Shown in pieces: positions 8,186-17,005 of a stretch of DNA of 64,000 bases (positions are counted from its first letter, which is position 1; the number at the start of each line of letters is the position of its first letter). Location: assembly GCA_963741135.1 (NCBI GenBank), contig CAVUHC010000007.1, positions 372,001 to 436,000 of the forward strand, written 5' to 3'. Origin of the DNA: Gp6-AA40 sp963741135. Its GTDB lineage: Bacteria > Acidobacteriota > Vicinamibacteria > Vicinamibacterales > UBA2999. The notes below the pieces were generated by a model. The model was given only the letters and a program-made list of their open reading frames with translations. It did not search any database and had not been told where the DNA came from. A program made the translations under genes and the position numbers.

Positions 8186-9400
8186 ATGAAGACCGCGTAC
8201 GACGTGATCATCGTGGGAGCGCGCTGCGCGGGTTCGCCGACGGCGATGCTACTGGCTCGTAAGGGATACCGTGTGCTCGTTGTCGACCGCGCGACGTTCC
8301 CCAGTGACACCGTGTCGACGCATGTTGTGCATCCGCTGGGCGTCGCGGCTCTCGCACGGTGGGGATTGATCGATCGGCTCACGGTGACCGGATGTCCGCC
8401 GATTCACACGTACACCTTCGATTTCGGTCCTTTCACGATCGCCGGATCGCCGGGCACCAACGACGCTCCGGTCGCGTACTGCGCCAGGCGGACTGTGCTC
8501 GATAAACTGCTCGTCGACGCGGCGGCTGAAGCCGGCGCGGAGATTCGGGAAGGCTTCACCGTGGAGGAGGTCCTGATCGAAGACGAACGCGTCGTTGGCA
8601 TCAAGGGCCGTTCAAAGGGTGGCGAAACCACGACCGAGCGGGCCAGGCTGGTGGTCGGGGCGGATGGGCGCTACTCCGTCGTGGCGGAAGCCGTTCGGCC
8701 CGAACAGTACAACGAAAAGCCGCCGCTGCTCGCCGCCTACTACACGTATTGGAGCGATCTTCCGATCGACGGGCGGTTCGAAACCTACATCCGGGCACAC
8801 CGCGGATTCGCTGCGGCGCCGACGCACGACGGCCTGACGCTCACCGTCGGCGGATGGCCGCACGCGGAATTCGAGACAAACAAGAAGGATGTCGAGGGCA
8901 ATTTTCTGAAGATGTTCGACCTCGCGCCCGAGTTCGCGGAACGCGTTCGCGGCGCGAAACGCGCGGCGCCGTTTTCCGGTGCGGCTGTGACGAATTACTT
9001 CCGCAAGCCGTACGGTCCCGGTTGGGCGCTCGTCGGCGATGCGGGTTACAACAAAGACCCGATTACGGCCCAGGGAATCACCGACGCCTTCCGCGACGCC
9101 GAGCGCTGCGCGATGGCACTAGACCAAACACTTACCAGCGCTCGATCGTTTGACGAAGCCATGGGCGAGTACCAGCGCGCTCGCGACCAGCACGTTCTAC
9201 CGATGTACGAATTCACGTGCCAGTTGGCGACGCTGGAGCCACCGCCGCCCCAGATGCAGCAGTTGTTCGGCGCGATCCACGGGAATCAGAGGGCCATGGA
9301 CGGCTTTGTACAGATGAACGCGGGAACAATTTCACCAGCGGAGTTCTTGTCGCCCGAAAATGTCGGCGCGATCATGAGCGCTCGAGCAGCAAGCGCCTGA
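8186..9400 (+). CDS. FAD-dependent oxidoreductase (geranylgeranyl reductase / aromatic hydroxylase-like)
   Basis: The start is ATG at 8186, placed 5 bases after a GGAGGAGGC ribosome site, giving 404 residues. The N-terminal dinucleotide-binding fold reads DVIIVGARCAGSPTA, where the GARCAGS variant replaces the usual GxGxxG. Next comes the VVDRATFPSDT segment, the GADGR motif near residue 160, and GDAGYNKDPITAQGI near residue 285, which binds the FAD ribityl and pyrophosphate. This places it in the large p-hydroxybenzoate hydroxylase superfamily. Members reduce isoprenoid chains or hydroxylate or halogenate aromatics; the substrate cannot be assigned. No partner gene is adjacent, and a secreted glycine-rich protein follows. 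Confidence 0.85.
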   Translation: MKTAYDVIIVGARCAGSPTAMLLARKGYRVLVVDRATFPSDTVSTHVVHPLGVAALARWGLIDRLTVTGCPPIHTYTFDFGPFTIAGSPGTNDAPVAYCARRTVLDKLLVDAAAEAGAEIREGFTVEEVLIEDERVVGIKGRSKGGETTTERARLVVGADGRYSVVAEAVRPEQYNEKPPLLAAYYTYWSDLPIDGRFETYIRAHRGFAAAPTHDGLTLTVGGWPHAEFETNKKDVEGNFLKMFDLAPEFAERVRGAKRAAPFSGAAVTNYFRKPYGPGWALVGDAGYNKDPITAQGITDAFRDAERCAMALDQTLTSARSFDEAMGEYQRARDQHVLPMYEFTCQLATLEPPPPQMQQLFGAIHGNQRAMDGFVQMNAGTISPAEFLSPENVGAIMSARAASA

Positions 9401-9527
9401 CGCGAGACGGAGAAAGGGGAGTATCGGGTGATACAACCGTTTGTGTGCGACCGGCGCGTTGGCGGGGTGTAATATCCCGTCGTTCTTGACGAAACGCCCA
9501 CTACGGCGAGGAGCATTAGAGGAGAGT

Positions 9528-10283
9528 ATGCGCGCCACCACGTTTGTTCTCGTGTTACTGATCTCCATGGCTGTCCCTGCGGTTGCCCAGGAATGGACCG
9601 AGTACCACAGCGTCCGAGATGGCTTCAAGGTCGATTTTCCTGGCCAGCCCACGGTGACTGAGACCACTTGGAAGTCGGAACACGGCTTCATGCTGCCGGA
9701 GCGAATCTACACCGTCGAAAAGGGTCGCGAGCGTTACTCGGTCAGTGTGATGGACTACCGCGGCATCGAGCCGATGGGTCTCGAGCGCGCCAAGTTGTGC
9801 CCCCCGGGCTCCGAGCCCTGCCTTGGAAGTGACCTCTCGGGTATCGGCTACTGGAAGCATGAGATACGAGGGGCAGTCGCCAATGCGATGCTCAGGCTCA
9901 TGCAACGGAACGTGAAGGTCACCGATTTCTTCTGGACGCAGCTCGATCTCGTCGAAGGGTTTCAGCTCCAGATGATCAACAACGCCGATCAGTCCCCTGC
10001 CTTCGCCTTTGTCGCCATGCATGACAACAGGCTCTACGTGGTCGAGGGATTGGTGCCCAAGGGGTACCCGGCACCTGCCCTGTTTCAAACGTCGATGGGG
10101 TGGTTGGATAAGGACGGGAACGCGATTCGCTATCAGACGTTGTACGCGAACGAGTTCCACGGAATGGGAATATACCCCCCACCCCCGCATGGAGGTGGTG
10201 GCGGCACCGGCGGTGGAGGCCAGGGGCAAGGTGGCGGCCGTGGCCGGCGCGGTGGTGGCGCCGGCAACCCGCAGCAGCCGTAA
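9528..10283 (+). CDS. Secreted protein with glycine-rich C-terminal tail, unknown
   Basis: ATG at 9528 follows GGAGAG and opens a clean signal peptide (TTFVLVLLISMAVPAVAQ). The 251-residue product has a mature domain starting EWTEYHSVRDGFKVDFPGQP. That opening is shared with many secreted hypothetical proteins of soil bacteria and is reminiscent of PsbP/Mog1-like alpha-beta folds. It contains two cysteines (LCPPGSEPCLG) that could form a disulfide. The last 45 residues are almost wholly Gly, Pro and Arg, a low-complexity tail. No catalytic motif is recognised. Confidence 0.75.
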   Translation: MRATTFVLVLLISMAVPAVAQEWTEYHSVRDGFKVDFPGQPTVTETTWKSEHGFMLPERIYTVEKGRERYSVSVMDYRGIEPMGLERAKLCPPGSEPCLGSDLSGIGYWKHEIRGAVANAMLRLMQRNVKVTDFFWTQLDLVEGFQLQMINNADQSPAFAFVAMHDNRLYVVEGLVPKGYPAPALFQTSMGWLDKDGNAIRYQTLYANEFHGMGIYPPPPHGGGGGTGGGGQGQGGGRGRRGGGAGNPQQP

Positions 10284-10372
10284 CCCGACCTCGATTTCGA
10301 GCTCTACCGCGAGCCTGAGCAGCGGGCGGCGCGCGCAGCACGACGCAGCGGATGCGCACCGAGGCATGGTGC

Positions 10373-10450
10373 GCGTGTCCGGCATTCATCTCGTTGACGA
10401 CATCCACGTCACGCCCACTATAGGCTTGCCGCCGGCAAGCGTCTGTGCCA
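10373..10450 (-). pseudogene. Decayed antisense copy of part of the DinB gene
   Basis: The reverse complement of 10373-10450 matches 13258-13336 of the intact DinB gene over about 78 bases, with a handful of substitutions and one missing base (GACG-TGGATG against GACGATGGATG). It encodes the ALA-GGKP and VNEMNAGHA region. No start, stop or rest of the gene is left. It lies in the 259-bp gap between the glycine-rich protein gene and the LuxR regulator, so it is a leftover of a local duplication. Confidence 0.7.
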
Positions 10451-10542
10451 CGCGCCGTTTGGGGATTGCTGCCAGCCGCCCCCTTGGCAAGGAACGGAAT
10501 TCGACGGTTCTCGTACTGGTAATCTGTGCGGGGCTACCTATC

Positions 10543-12246
10543 GTGAAGACTCAGGACTCCCGTAGCGAACGCGTGACGCCGATCAGACCGATCAACGGTC
10601 TTGATGCCGGCCGGGCGGCGCTTGGTCGCGGCGACTGGCAGGCCGCCCGCCTCGCGTTCGAAATGTCGCTGAAGACCGACGAGAATCCCGAGGCGCTCGA
10701 AGGTTTGGGGCTCGCCGCCTGGTGGCTCGATCTGGCCGACATCGTGTTCGACGTACGCGAACGCGCATATCGCATCTATCGTGAGCGCGACGATAGCCTG
10801 GGCGCCGCCCGGATGGCTGTATGGCTCGCCTGGGATACTGCAGCGTTCCGGGGCGAGCAGGCGGTCGCGAACGGGTGGCTTCAGCGGGCTCATCGGCTTC
10901 TGGAGGGCCATCCGGATGCGACAGAACATGCCTGGCTGGCGCTGCGGAGCGGGGTCTTCGCGCTGCTCGATGACGGAGACCCGGAAGAGGCGGAGAAACT
11001 CGCATCTGAAGCCGTGCGGATTGGACAGGCGCTCGGGGCGGTCGACTACGAGATGGTCGGACGCGCGCTGCACGGCTTTGCGCGCGTGACGGCCGGCAGC
11101 GTCGCGGAAGGCCTTCAGGAGTTGGACGAAGTCAACGCCGCGGTGCTGGCGGGCGAAATGCACGATCGGGTGCTGATCGGCCTCGCCTGCTGCTACCTGA
11201 TTGCCGCGTGTGAACGCATCCGCGACTACGAGCGCGCGGTCCAATGGTGCGATCGTCTCAAGGCCTTCTGCGCGAAATGGGGATTCCGGCCGCTGTTTGC
11301 CGTGTGCCGCACCCAATACGCTTCGGTGTGCATGTGGCGCGGCGCATGGGAAGAAGCCGAACGGGAGCTGACATCAGCCGCCGATGAGCTCGCGGCGTGC
11401 CGCCCGGCCATGACGGGGGAGGGGCTTGTGCGCCTCGGAGAATTGCGGAGGCGCCAGGGAAAGCTCGACGAAGCCATGGCGCTGTTCGAGCGCGGGGGAT
11501 CGCATCCGCTCGCCTCGCTCGGACGCGCGAGTGTGACATTCGATCGCGGCGATTTCAAAACCGGCGCCGATCTCGCTGAGCGCCACCTCCGGCGTTTACC
11601 AGCGAGCAATCGGACGGAGCGCGCCGCTGCGCTGGAATTGATGGTCCGCGCCTGCCTGGAGCAGGGCCGCACGGACGAAGCTACGCAGGCGGTCGCCGAG
11701 CTCCGCGCCATCGCGAACGAGGCGGGGACGGGACCGCTGCAGGCGTTGGCCAGCCTCGCGGCGGGTCTCGTGACGTCGCGATCGGGCGATCCGAAATCTG
11801 CGAGAAAGCATCTGGAAGATGCCGTCGATCTGTTCAAGGAGAGCGGCGCGCCTTTTGAGACCGGTCGCGCACGCGTGGAGCTCGCGAGGGTAATTGGAGC
11901 GCTCGGGCGTCCCGAGGCCGCCGTCGACGAAGCCCGGCGCGCCATCGAAGATCTGACGCCTCTCGGCGCGAGTCTGGAGATCGGTCGCGCCCGCGCGGTA
12001 CTCGACGCCCTGACGACGGGCCCTGCAACCGCGTCGCCCGGGGCCGAAGAGAGGAAAGGGCTGACGCCACGCGAGGTCGAGATTCTTCGGCTGATTTCGA
12101 CCGGCCTCAACAATCAGGCGATTGCGGAGCGGCTCTTCATAAGCGAGCACACCGTCCACCGGCACGTCGCCAATACCCTCACCAAGCTCAATGTATCGTC
12201 CCGATCGGCAGCCGTCGCCCATGCCGGTCGCCTGGGGCTGCTGTAG
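10543..12246 (+). CDS. LuxR-family transcriptional regulator with TPR-like N-terminal region
   Basis: I place the start at GTG 10543 (V-K-T-Q-D), giving 567 residues. The frame is open far upstream, but that part is an overlap with the previous gene. Residues 20-480 form a long array of helical pairs of TPR type (AGRAALGRGDWQAARLAFE, then repeated ALxxGDxxxA units). The last 65 residues are a GerE/LuxR helix-turn-helix: LTPREVEILRLISTGL, NNQAIAERLFISEHTV, HRHVANTLTKLNV. There is no receiver or ATPase motif, so activation is probably by protein or ligand binding to the TPR part. Targets are unknown; the cupin and DinB genes downstream are candidates. Confidence 0.85.
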   Translation: MKTQDSRSERVTPIRPINGLDAGRAALGRGDWQAARLAFEMSLKTDENPEALEGLGLAAWWLDLADIVFDVRERAYRIYRERDDSLGAARMAVWLAWDTAAFRGEQAVANGWLQRAHRLLEGHPDATEHAWLALRSGVFALLDDGDPEEAEKLASEAVRIGQALGAVDYEMVGRALHGFARVTAGSVAEGLQELDEVNAAVLAGEMHDRVLIGLACCYLIAACERIRDYERAVQWCDRLKAFCAKWGFRPLFAVCRTQYASVCMWRGAWEEAERELTSAADELAACRPAMTGEGLVRLGELRRRQGKLDEAMALFERGGSHPLASLGRASVTFDRGDFKTGADLAERHLRRLPASNRTERAAALELMVRACLEQGRTDEATQAVAELRAIANEAGTGPLQALASLAAGLVTSRSGDPKSARKHLEDAVDLFKESGAPFETGRARVELARVIGALGRPEAAVDEARRAIEDLTPLGASLEIGRARAVLDALTTGPATASPGAEERKGLTPREVEILRLISTGLNNQAIAERLFISEHTVHRHVANTLTKLNVSSRSAAVAHAGRLGLL

Positions 12247-12261
12247 AGGTCGTCTGAAGAA

Positions 12262-12279
12262 GTCCGCCTGAAGGCGGAC
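12262..12279. repeat. REP-like hairpin GTCCGCC-TGAA-GGCGGAC
   Basis: A perfect 7-bp stem with a TGAA loop lies 15 bases after the LuxR stop. It belongs to the same family as the hairpins at 5731 and 38078; the loop is the complement of TTCA, so this copy is in reversed orientation. Confidence 0.75.
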
Positions 12280-12290
12280 GCTACCGAGGA

Positions 12291-12310
12291 TGGCCCGTCC
12301 GGGCCATTTT
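12291..12310 (+). terminator. Candidate Rho-independent terminator after the LuxR gene
   Basis: A 6-bp GC-rich stem TGGCCC / GGGCCA with a GTCC loop is followed directly by TTTT. It sits 45 bases after the LuxR stop and before the cupin promoter region. The short U tract makes it moderate, not strong. Confidence 0.5.
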
Positions 12311-12416
12311 GCTCCGTCACCACAAAATGACCCGAACCGGTGAAGCCGGATGCTCGGGCGCCTTGTTAGATTTCTCCCGTGAACGATTCCAGTCATTTTT
12401 CAGCAGAGGAGAAATC

Positions 12417-12929
12417 ATGAAAACCACACGCCTCACGACCGCGTTCTTTGGAAGTCTTTCCGCGGCGCTGCTGTTTGCGTGTTTCGTCACGTCGGTTGTC
12501 GTCGCGCAGGCGCCGGCCCATGTCATGGAGAACCTCAGCACGGCGAAGTGGGGCCCGGCGCCGCCGATGCTGCCGCCCGGTGCCCAGATCGCCGTTCTCG
12601 CGGGAGACCCGACCAAGGCTGTGCCGTACACCATCCGCCTGAAGTTTCCGGCGAACTACGATATCCCGGCCCATTCGCATCCGGGGGATGAGAACGTCTC
12701 GGTCGTCTCGGGCGAACTCTTCATGGGGATGGGCGCAAAACTGGACAAGAGAGCCGGACTGGGCCTCCGCGTCGGAGGATTCGCGTTGATGCCGGCCCAC
12801 GCCAATCACTTCGCTTACACCAAGAGTGAAACCACGATCGTGCTCTACGGGCAGGGACCGGTCGATTTCAAGTACGTGGACTCGGCGGACGATCCGCGGA
12901 CGAAGACCTCAACGACCGCGAGTAGATGA
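12417..12929 (+). CDS. Secreted cupin-domain protein
   Basis: ATG at 12417 follows the ribosome site AGAGGAGAAATC; the product has 170 residues. A signal peptide (FFGSLSAALLFACFVTSVVVAQ) precedes a single cupin domain with IPAHSHPGDENVSVVSGELFMG (motif 1, histidines and Glu for metal) and MPAHANHFAYT (motif 2). The tail KYVDSADDPRT matches the tail of the cupin at 38656, so the two are paralogues. Such small exported cupins are frequent in Acidobacteriota and have no established reaction. Confidence 0.82.
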   Translation: MKTTRLTTAFFGSLSAALLFACFVTSVVVAQAPAHVMENLSTAKWGPAPPMLPPGAQIAVLAGDPTKAVPYTIRLKFPANYDIPAHSHPGDENVSVVSGELFMGMGAKLDKRAGLGLRVGGFALMPAHANHFAYTKSETTIVLYGQGPVDFKYVDSADDPRTKTSTTASR

Positions 12930-13031
12930 ATTACGCTGAATCACGACAGCAACTCACACGACGGATTGGAGAAAGGACGTCGGAGCAGTCCGGCGTCACA
13001 TGCGGACGACGGATGTCGAAAAGGAGAGGTT

Positions 13032-13565
13032 ATGACAAGTGTAGTGTCGCGTAATCCCGCGGTCGAGCCAGAGCGTTCAACAACGAGCCAACGTGCTCAT
13101 GCGCTTGCCGATCGCCTCGAACAGGGGGCCCGCGCGCTTGCCACCTTCGCGAGCGCACTCACGGACGTGGAGTGGCAAACCCGTGTCCCCAAGGACGGGC
13201 GCAAGATCGGCGTCATCGTGCATCACGTCGCCAGCGTCTACCCGCTGGAGATCCAGTTGGCACAGACGCTTGCCGGCGGCAAGCCAGTGATGGGCGTGAC
13301 GATGGATGCCGTCAACGAGATGAATGCCGGACACGCCACGGAGAACGACGCCGTCACGAAAGACGCGGCGCTGGATCTGCTGCGGGTCAACAGCACGGCC
13401 GCCGCGGCTGCCATCCGGGCTCTCAGCGACGAGGAGCTGGCCCAGGCCGCTCCGGTATCGCTCTACTCTGACGCTCCGCTCACGTGCCAGTTCGTACTCG
13501 AGGATCACGCCGTTCGGCATAGCTATCACCACTTGGCCCGTATTCGAGGGGCGTTGAAGCGGTAG
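13032..13565 (+). CDS. DinB / YfiT-like metal-binding four-helix protein
   Basis: ATG at 13032 follows AAGGAGAGGT; the product has 177 residues. The DinB-2 pattern is visible: an N-terminal helix, IGVIVHHVASVYP with the first metal histidines, and a C-terminal EDHAVRHSYHHLARIRG helix carrying the other two. Members include thiol S-transferases (bacillithiol and mycothiol dependent) and maleylpyruvate isomerase. It sits 14 bases before an LmbE-type deacetylase gene, whose relatives make the sugar-amine part of such thiols, so a thiol-dependent detoxification role is a reasonable inference. A decayed piece of this gene lies at 10373. Confidence 0.8.
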   Translation: MTSVVSRNPAVEPERSTTSQRAHALADRLEQGARALATFASALTDVEWQTRVPKDGRKIGVIVHHVASVYPLEIQLAQTLAGGKPVMGVTMDAVNEMNAGHATENDAVTKDAALDLLRVNSTAAAAAIRALSDEELAQAAPVSLYSDAPLTCQFVLEDHAVRHSYHHLARIRGALKR

Positions 13566-13579
13566 CCGTAGCGGTCAAT

Positions 13580-14410
13580 GTGAGGTCATCTTTGGTGGTC
13601 GCGTCGGAACTCCGGCTCATGTGCGTGCTCGCCCATCCCGACGATGAGTCGTTGGGAACGGGAGGGGCGCTGGCAAAATACGCGGCCGAGGGAGTGGCGA
13701 CCTATCTGGTGACAGCCACCAGGGGCGAGCGCGGCCGGTTCGGAGACAGCCATGAGTCACCAGGACCGGACATCGTCGGCAAGGCGCGCGAGGCCGAGTT
13801 GCTGGCGGCCGCCAAAGAGCTGGGCCTCAGGGAAGTCAGGTTTCTCGACTATCCGGATGGCGCGCTCGACAAGGTCGACACGGCCGAAGCGATCGAAAAA
13901 ATCGTCGCACACCTTCGCCGGGTCAAACCCCATGTCGTGATTACCTTCGGCCCGGAGGGCGCGTATGGCCATCCCGATCACATCGCTATCAGCCAGCTGA
14001 CTACAGCCGCGATCGTGTGCGCCACGGATCCGTTGTTCGGTTCCCGGCCGGCAATCGGCGAGCCTCACCGCGTGTCGAAGCTGTATTTCATCGCGTGGAG
14101 CCCGAAAAAATGGGCCGCGTATGAGACGGCGCTGCGTAAGCTCGTGTTCAAGGTGGATGGCGAGGAGCGGCAGGCGGTGCCGTCGCCTGACTGGGCGATT
14201 ACCAGCGTCATCGATACGAGTCGGGTCTGGCCGGCTGTGTGGCGGGCCGTGTCGTGTCACAAGACCCAGATGACGATTTACAGAAAGCTCGAAGAGCTGT
14301 CAGAGGAGTACCAGCGCTCGCTGTGGGGCACGCAGGAGTTCTACCGCGTGTTCAGCTGCGTGAACGGTGGTCGAATGCAGGAATCGGATTTATTCGAGGG
14401 GTTGCGATGA
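13580..14410 (+). CDS. LmbE / PIG-L family deacetylase
   Basis: The 276-residue frame from GTG 13580 opens with MCVLAHPDDESLGTGG, the AHPDDE zinc site of the family, and has the second motif YGHPDHIAISQLT near residue 134. Family members remove N-acetyl groups from GlcNAc-linked substrates (BshB, MshB, PIG-L) or act as mycothiol-conjugate amidases. The zinc residues are complete. The true start may be slightly downstream, since the family usually begins just before the first strand. The stop overlaps the next start (ATGA at 14407), so it is coupled to the PLP decarboxylase. Confidence 0.85.
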   Translation: MRSSLVVASELRLMCVLAHPDDESLGTGGALAKYAAEGVATYLVTATRGERGRFGDSHESPGPDIVGKAREAELLAAAKELGLREVRFLDYPDGALDKVDTAEAIEKIVAHLRRVKPHVVITFGPEGAYGHPDHIAISQLTTAAIVCATDPLFGSRPAIGEPHRVSKLYFIAWSPKKWAAYETALRKLVFKVDGEERQAVPSPDWAITSVIDTSRVWPAVWRAVSCHKTQMTIYRKLEELSEEYQRSLWGTQEFYRVFSCVNGGRMQESDLFEGLR

Positions 14411-15930
14411 ACATTGCGCCGGAGCTCGAAGCGCTCAGACGCCGGAGAGCGCCACTTGAAATGCAGCCTGGCGAGTTCCGGGAGATCGGACATCGCCTTG
14501 TCGACCAAATCGCCGATCGACTGGCGAAGATGCCAGACCGGCCGTTGACGCCTGACGAATCGCCGGCGGACGTCCGGAGGGCGCTTGGGGCAGAGCAGAC
14601 ACTTCCGCCTGCCGGCACCGACGCCGGCCGGCTGGTGAGCGAAGCGACCGAACTGCTGTTCGACCACTCGCTGTTCAACGGGCATCCGCGTTTTTTCGGC
14701 TACATCACCTCGAGCCCCGCGCCGATCGGGATGTTCGGCGATTTCCTGGCGGCCGCTCTCAATCAGAACGTGGGGTCGTGGCGGCTGGCGCCGCTCGCGA
14801 CCGAGATCGAAGGGCAGGCCGTGCGGTGGATTGCCGAGCTGATCGGGTTTCCTACCAGCTGCGGCGGGCTGCTGGTGAGCGGCGGCAACATGGCGAACTT
14901 CGTCTGCTTCCTCGCCGCCCGCGCGGCCAAGGCTCCGTGGGACGTACGAAAGGAGGGGCTGTCGCGCGAAGGACGGCAATTGGTGGTCTACGCGTCGACG
15001 GAAACCCACACGTGGATCCAGAAAGCTGCCGATCTGTTCGGGCTCGGCACCGACTCGATCCGCTGGATTGGCACCGACGATGAGCAGCGGATGGACTCAT
15101 CTGCGCTGCGCCGCCAGGTCGAGCAGGATCTCCGCCTCGGCCATCAACCGTTTCTCGTCGTCGGCACCGCGGGCTCGGTGAGCACAGGCGTCATCGATTC
15201 GCTCCCGGACATCGCCGCCATCTGCCGTGAACACGAGTTGTGGTTTCACGTGGACGGCGCCTACGGTGCGCTGGCGGCGCAGGCGCCTGGATCGCCGGCG
15301 AGCCTGCGCGCGTTGAGCGACGCCGATTCGGTCGCGGTGGATCCACATAAGTGGCTCTACGCGCCGCTGGAAGCCGGCTGCGTGCTCGTGCGCGATGCCG
15401 AAAAGCTGCGTAATGCCTTCTCGTATCGGCCGGACTATTACCACTTCGACAATCACGTCGTGAACTACTTCGATTACGGCCCGCAGAATTCGCGGGGCTT
15501 TCGGGCACTGAAAGTGTGGCTGGCGCTCCGTCAGGTGGGACGCGCCGGGTATCTGAAGATGATCGGAGACGACATATTGCTCGCGAGGCATCTCCATCAG
15601 CTCCTGGCACACCATCCGGAGTTCGAGGCGACGACCCAGAGCCTCAGCATCACGACGTTTCGATATGTGCCGCCGGACCTGGGGTCACAACTCGGATCTG
15701 TGGAGGTCGAGCACTATCTCAACAAGTTGAACCAGAACCTGCTGACGGCGGTGGAGAAAAGCGGCGAAGCGTTTCTGTCCAACGCGGTCGTCGGCGGCAA
15801 ATTTCTGTTGAGGGCCTGCATCGTGAACTTCCACTCATCTCTGGGAGACATCGAAGCGCTGCCCCTGCTGTTGTCCCGGTTGGGAAAAGAAGTCGATACC
15901 GCCCTCAGGCCGGAGCGCGTGGTTTCCTAA
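14407..15930 (+). CDS. Group II PLP-dependent decarboxylase (aromatic amino acid / glutamate type)
   Basis: A 507-residue protein with the hallmarks of the DOPA-, Tyr- and Glu-decarboxylase superfamily: GHPRFFGYITSSP, NQNVGSWRLAPLATEIE, LLVSGGNMANFVC, HVDGAYGA (Asp binding the pyridine nitrogen) and SVAVDPHKWLYAPLEAG with the Schiff-base lysine in PHKW. Catalysis removes CO2 from an amino acid in the cytosol; which one is not decidable, though the AADC-like ends suggest an aromatic substrate. Members of the family also act as aldehyde synthases. Start codon overlap with the deacetylase implies one transcript of DinB, LmbE and this gene. Confidence 0.88.
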   Translation: MNIAPELEALRRRRAPLEMQPGEFREIGHRLVDQIADRLAKMPDRPLTPDESPADVRRALGAEQTLPPAGTDAGRLVSEATELLFDHSLFNGHPRFFGYITSSPAPIGMFGDFLAAALNQNVGSWRLAPLATEIEGQAVRWIAELIGFPTSCGGLLVSGGNMANFVCFLAARAAKAPWDVRKEGLSREGRQLVVYASTETHTWIQKAADLFGLGTDSIRWIGTDDEQRMDSSALRRQVEQDLRLGHQPFLVVGTAGSVSTGVIDSLPDIAAICREHELWFHVDGAYGALAAQAPGSPASLRALSDADSVAVDPHKWLYAPLEAGCVLVRDAEKLRNAFSYRPDYYHFDNHVVNYFDYGPQNSRGFRALKVWLALRQVGRAGYLKMIGDDILLARHLHQLLAHHPEFEATTQSLSITTFRYVPPDLGSQLGSVEVEHYLNKLNQNLLTAVEKSGEAFLSNAVVGGKFLLRACIVNFHSSLGDIEALPLLLSRLGKEVDTALRPERVVS

Positions 15931-15945
15931 CGCACTTCGCACGCA

Positions 15946-16398
15946 TTAACTGGATTCGGCCGACGAGTGATCGTGCACGATGCGCCAACCCTCGGAGAGC
16001 CTTCGAAAGATCACCGACGTCATCCCGCTCAACTCTTTTCCATCGGGCATCTTGAGGCGCCACCGCCCACGCGCCATCGCGGCATCAGGGCCAAGCGTGA
16101 GGATATTCAGCTCCGGGAAGTCGAGGGTGCCCATCTGCCTGCCCTCGGCTTGATAGCGCGTGCGATAGCGGTCGAGCGTCGCCTGCCAGCCGCGCGTCTC
16201 CGTGCCGTTGGAGAAGAAGACGAGATCCGGCGATTTCCAGTACCCGGCCATATAGCCATCGAGATCGCCGCGGTTCCAGGCGTCGATCTGGGCCGCCAAG
16301 ACGGCACCCACGCCTTTGACTGCGTCTGGCTCGGGGCTTGGCGTCGCCGCGCACGCTGCGCTCAAGACCAGAAGGAGTGCCGCCGGCCATGCTCTCAC
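15946..16398 (-). CDS. SnoaL / DUF4440 nuclear transport factor 2-like lipoprotein
   Basis: The start is GTG at 16398, preceded on the minus strand by a strong AAGGAGG ribosome site. The 150-residue product begins with a lipoprotein signal (LLLVLSAACA, lipobox Cys). The rest is an NTF2-like cone: AQIDAWNRGDLDGYMAGYW, LVFFSNG, GWQATLDRYRTRY, MARGRWRL and EGWRIVHDHSS. Such proteins are often ligand-binding or have unknown enzymatic roles in the periplasm. The gene stands convergent to the decarboxylase. Confidence 0.82.
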   Translation of the reverse strand: MRAWPAALLLVLSAACAATPSPEPDAVKGVGAVLAAQIDAWNRGDLDGYMAGYWKSPDLVFFSNGTETRGWQATLDRYRTRYQAEGRQMGTLDFPELNILTLGPDAAMARGRWRLKMPDGKELSGMTSVIFRRLSEGWRIVHDHSSAESS

Positions 16399-16437
16399 GT
16401 CGTCCTCCTTGCGTTCTACGCAGCGCTCAGAACACCC

Positions 16438-16680
16438 TCAGCCGAGGATAGACAGAACGATAAACGGCACCAGGTTGAACAGAATGATTCCGATCTTGAA
16501 GATGCTCATCCCGGCGTAGTGAAGCGCGTCGAACTGGTCACGAGGCAGGCGAAACCACCTGCAGTGAATGCGCAGAATCCAATCGTGCGCGAACACGAAG
16601 ATCAGGAACCACACCACCAATACTCCGTAGTTGATGACCGAACACCATAGAAGAAAATTGCGGGTGACTTCGATGGTCAT
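16438..16680 (-). CDS. DUF6868 family small membrane protein
   Basis: The frame is open upstream to 17301, but ATG at 16680, after a GGAGAAGAAG ribosome site, gives the expected 80-residue family length. Two hydrophobic spans (FLLWCSVINYGVLVVWFLIFVF and MSIFKIGIILFNLVPFIVLSIL) flank RIHCRWFRLPRDQFDALHYAG, the conserved signature loop of DUF6868. Function is unknown. It is 39 bp upstream of the SnoaL lipoprotein on the same strand and may share its transcript. Confidence 0.85.
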   Translation of the reverse strand: MTIEVTRNFLLWCSVINYGVLVVWFLIFVFAHDWILRIHCRWFRLPRDQFDALHYAGMSIFKIGIILFNLVPFIVLSILG

Positions 16681-17005
16681 CTTCTTCTCCCTTCGGCATA
16701 TAACGAAGAGTGGCCGAACTCGATAGTGCAAGATGCGCGGCGGCTGCAGTGTAGCGCCGGGGTTGGCCATGACGCTACGACGAGTCTCGACGAAGCCCCG
16801 GGATTCAAGGCAGTGACGTCGGGCCGAGGAGCCGACTTCCCGGGTCGCCTGCTTGACCAATCTGCTCGCCGTTGACACCGCCTCCGCGCTAGCATGATGG
16901 GCCCGCGCGCAGTTAGCTTGCTCAAACCGCGCGGCAGCAGTCTGCCGAAACTGAGCCGACACGATTCTGCCTGACCACTTCAGGCAGACGATGAGGGAGG
17001 ATGGG
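16681..17005. other. Divergent intergenic region, no gene seen
   Basis: 325 bp between the DUF6868 gene and the FAD dehydrogenase. A TTGACA hexamer occurs at 16872-16877, but no -10 element stands at a normal 16-18 base spacing, so I do not call a promoter. No conserved RNA or repeat is apparent. Confidence 0.5.

Noticed and set aside
10009..10542. Upstream extension of the LuxR regulator
   Set aside because: It overlaps the glycine-rich protein gene in another frame and contains the antisense DinB remnant; no domain is present.
16872..16895. Sigma-70 promoter at TTGACA
   Set aside because: The only -10-like hexamer stands 12 bases away, too close for a normal promoter.
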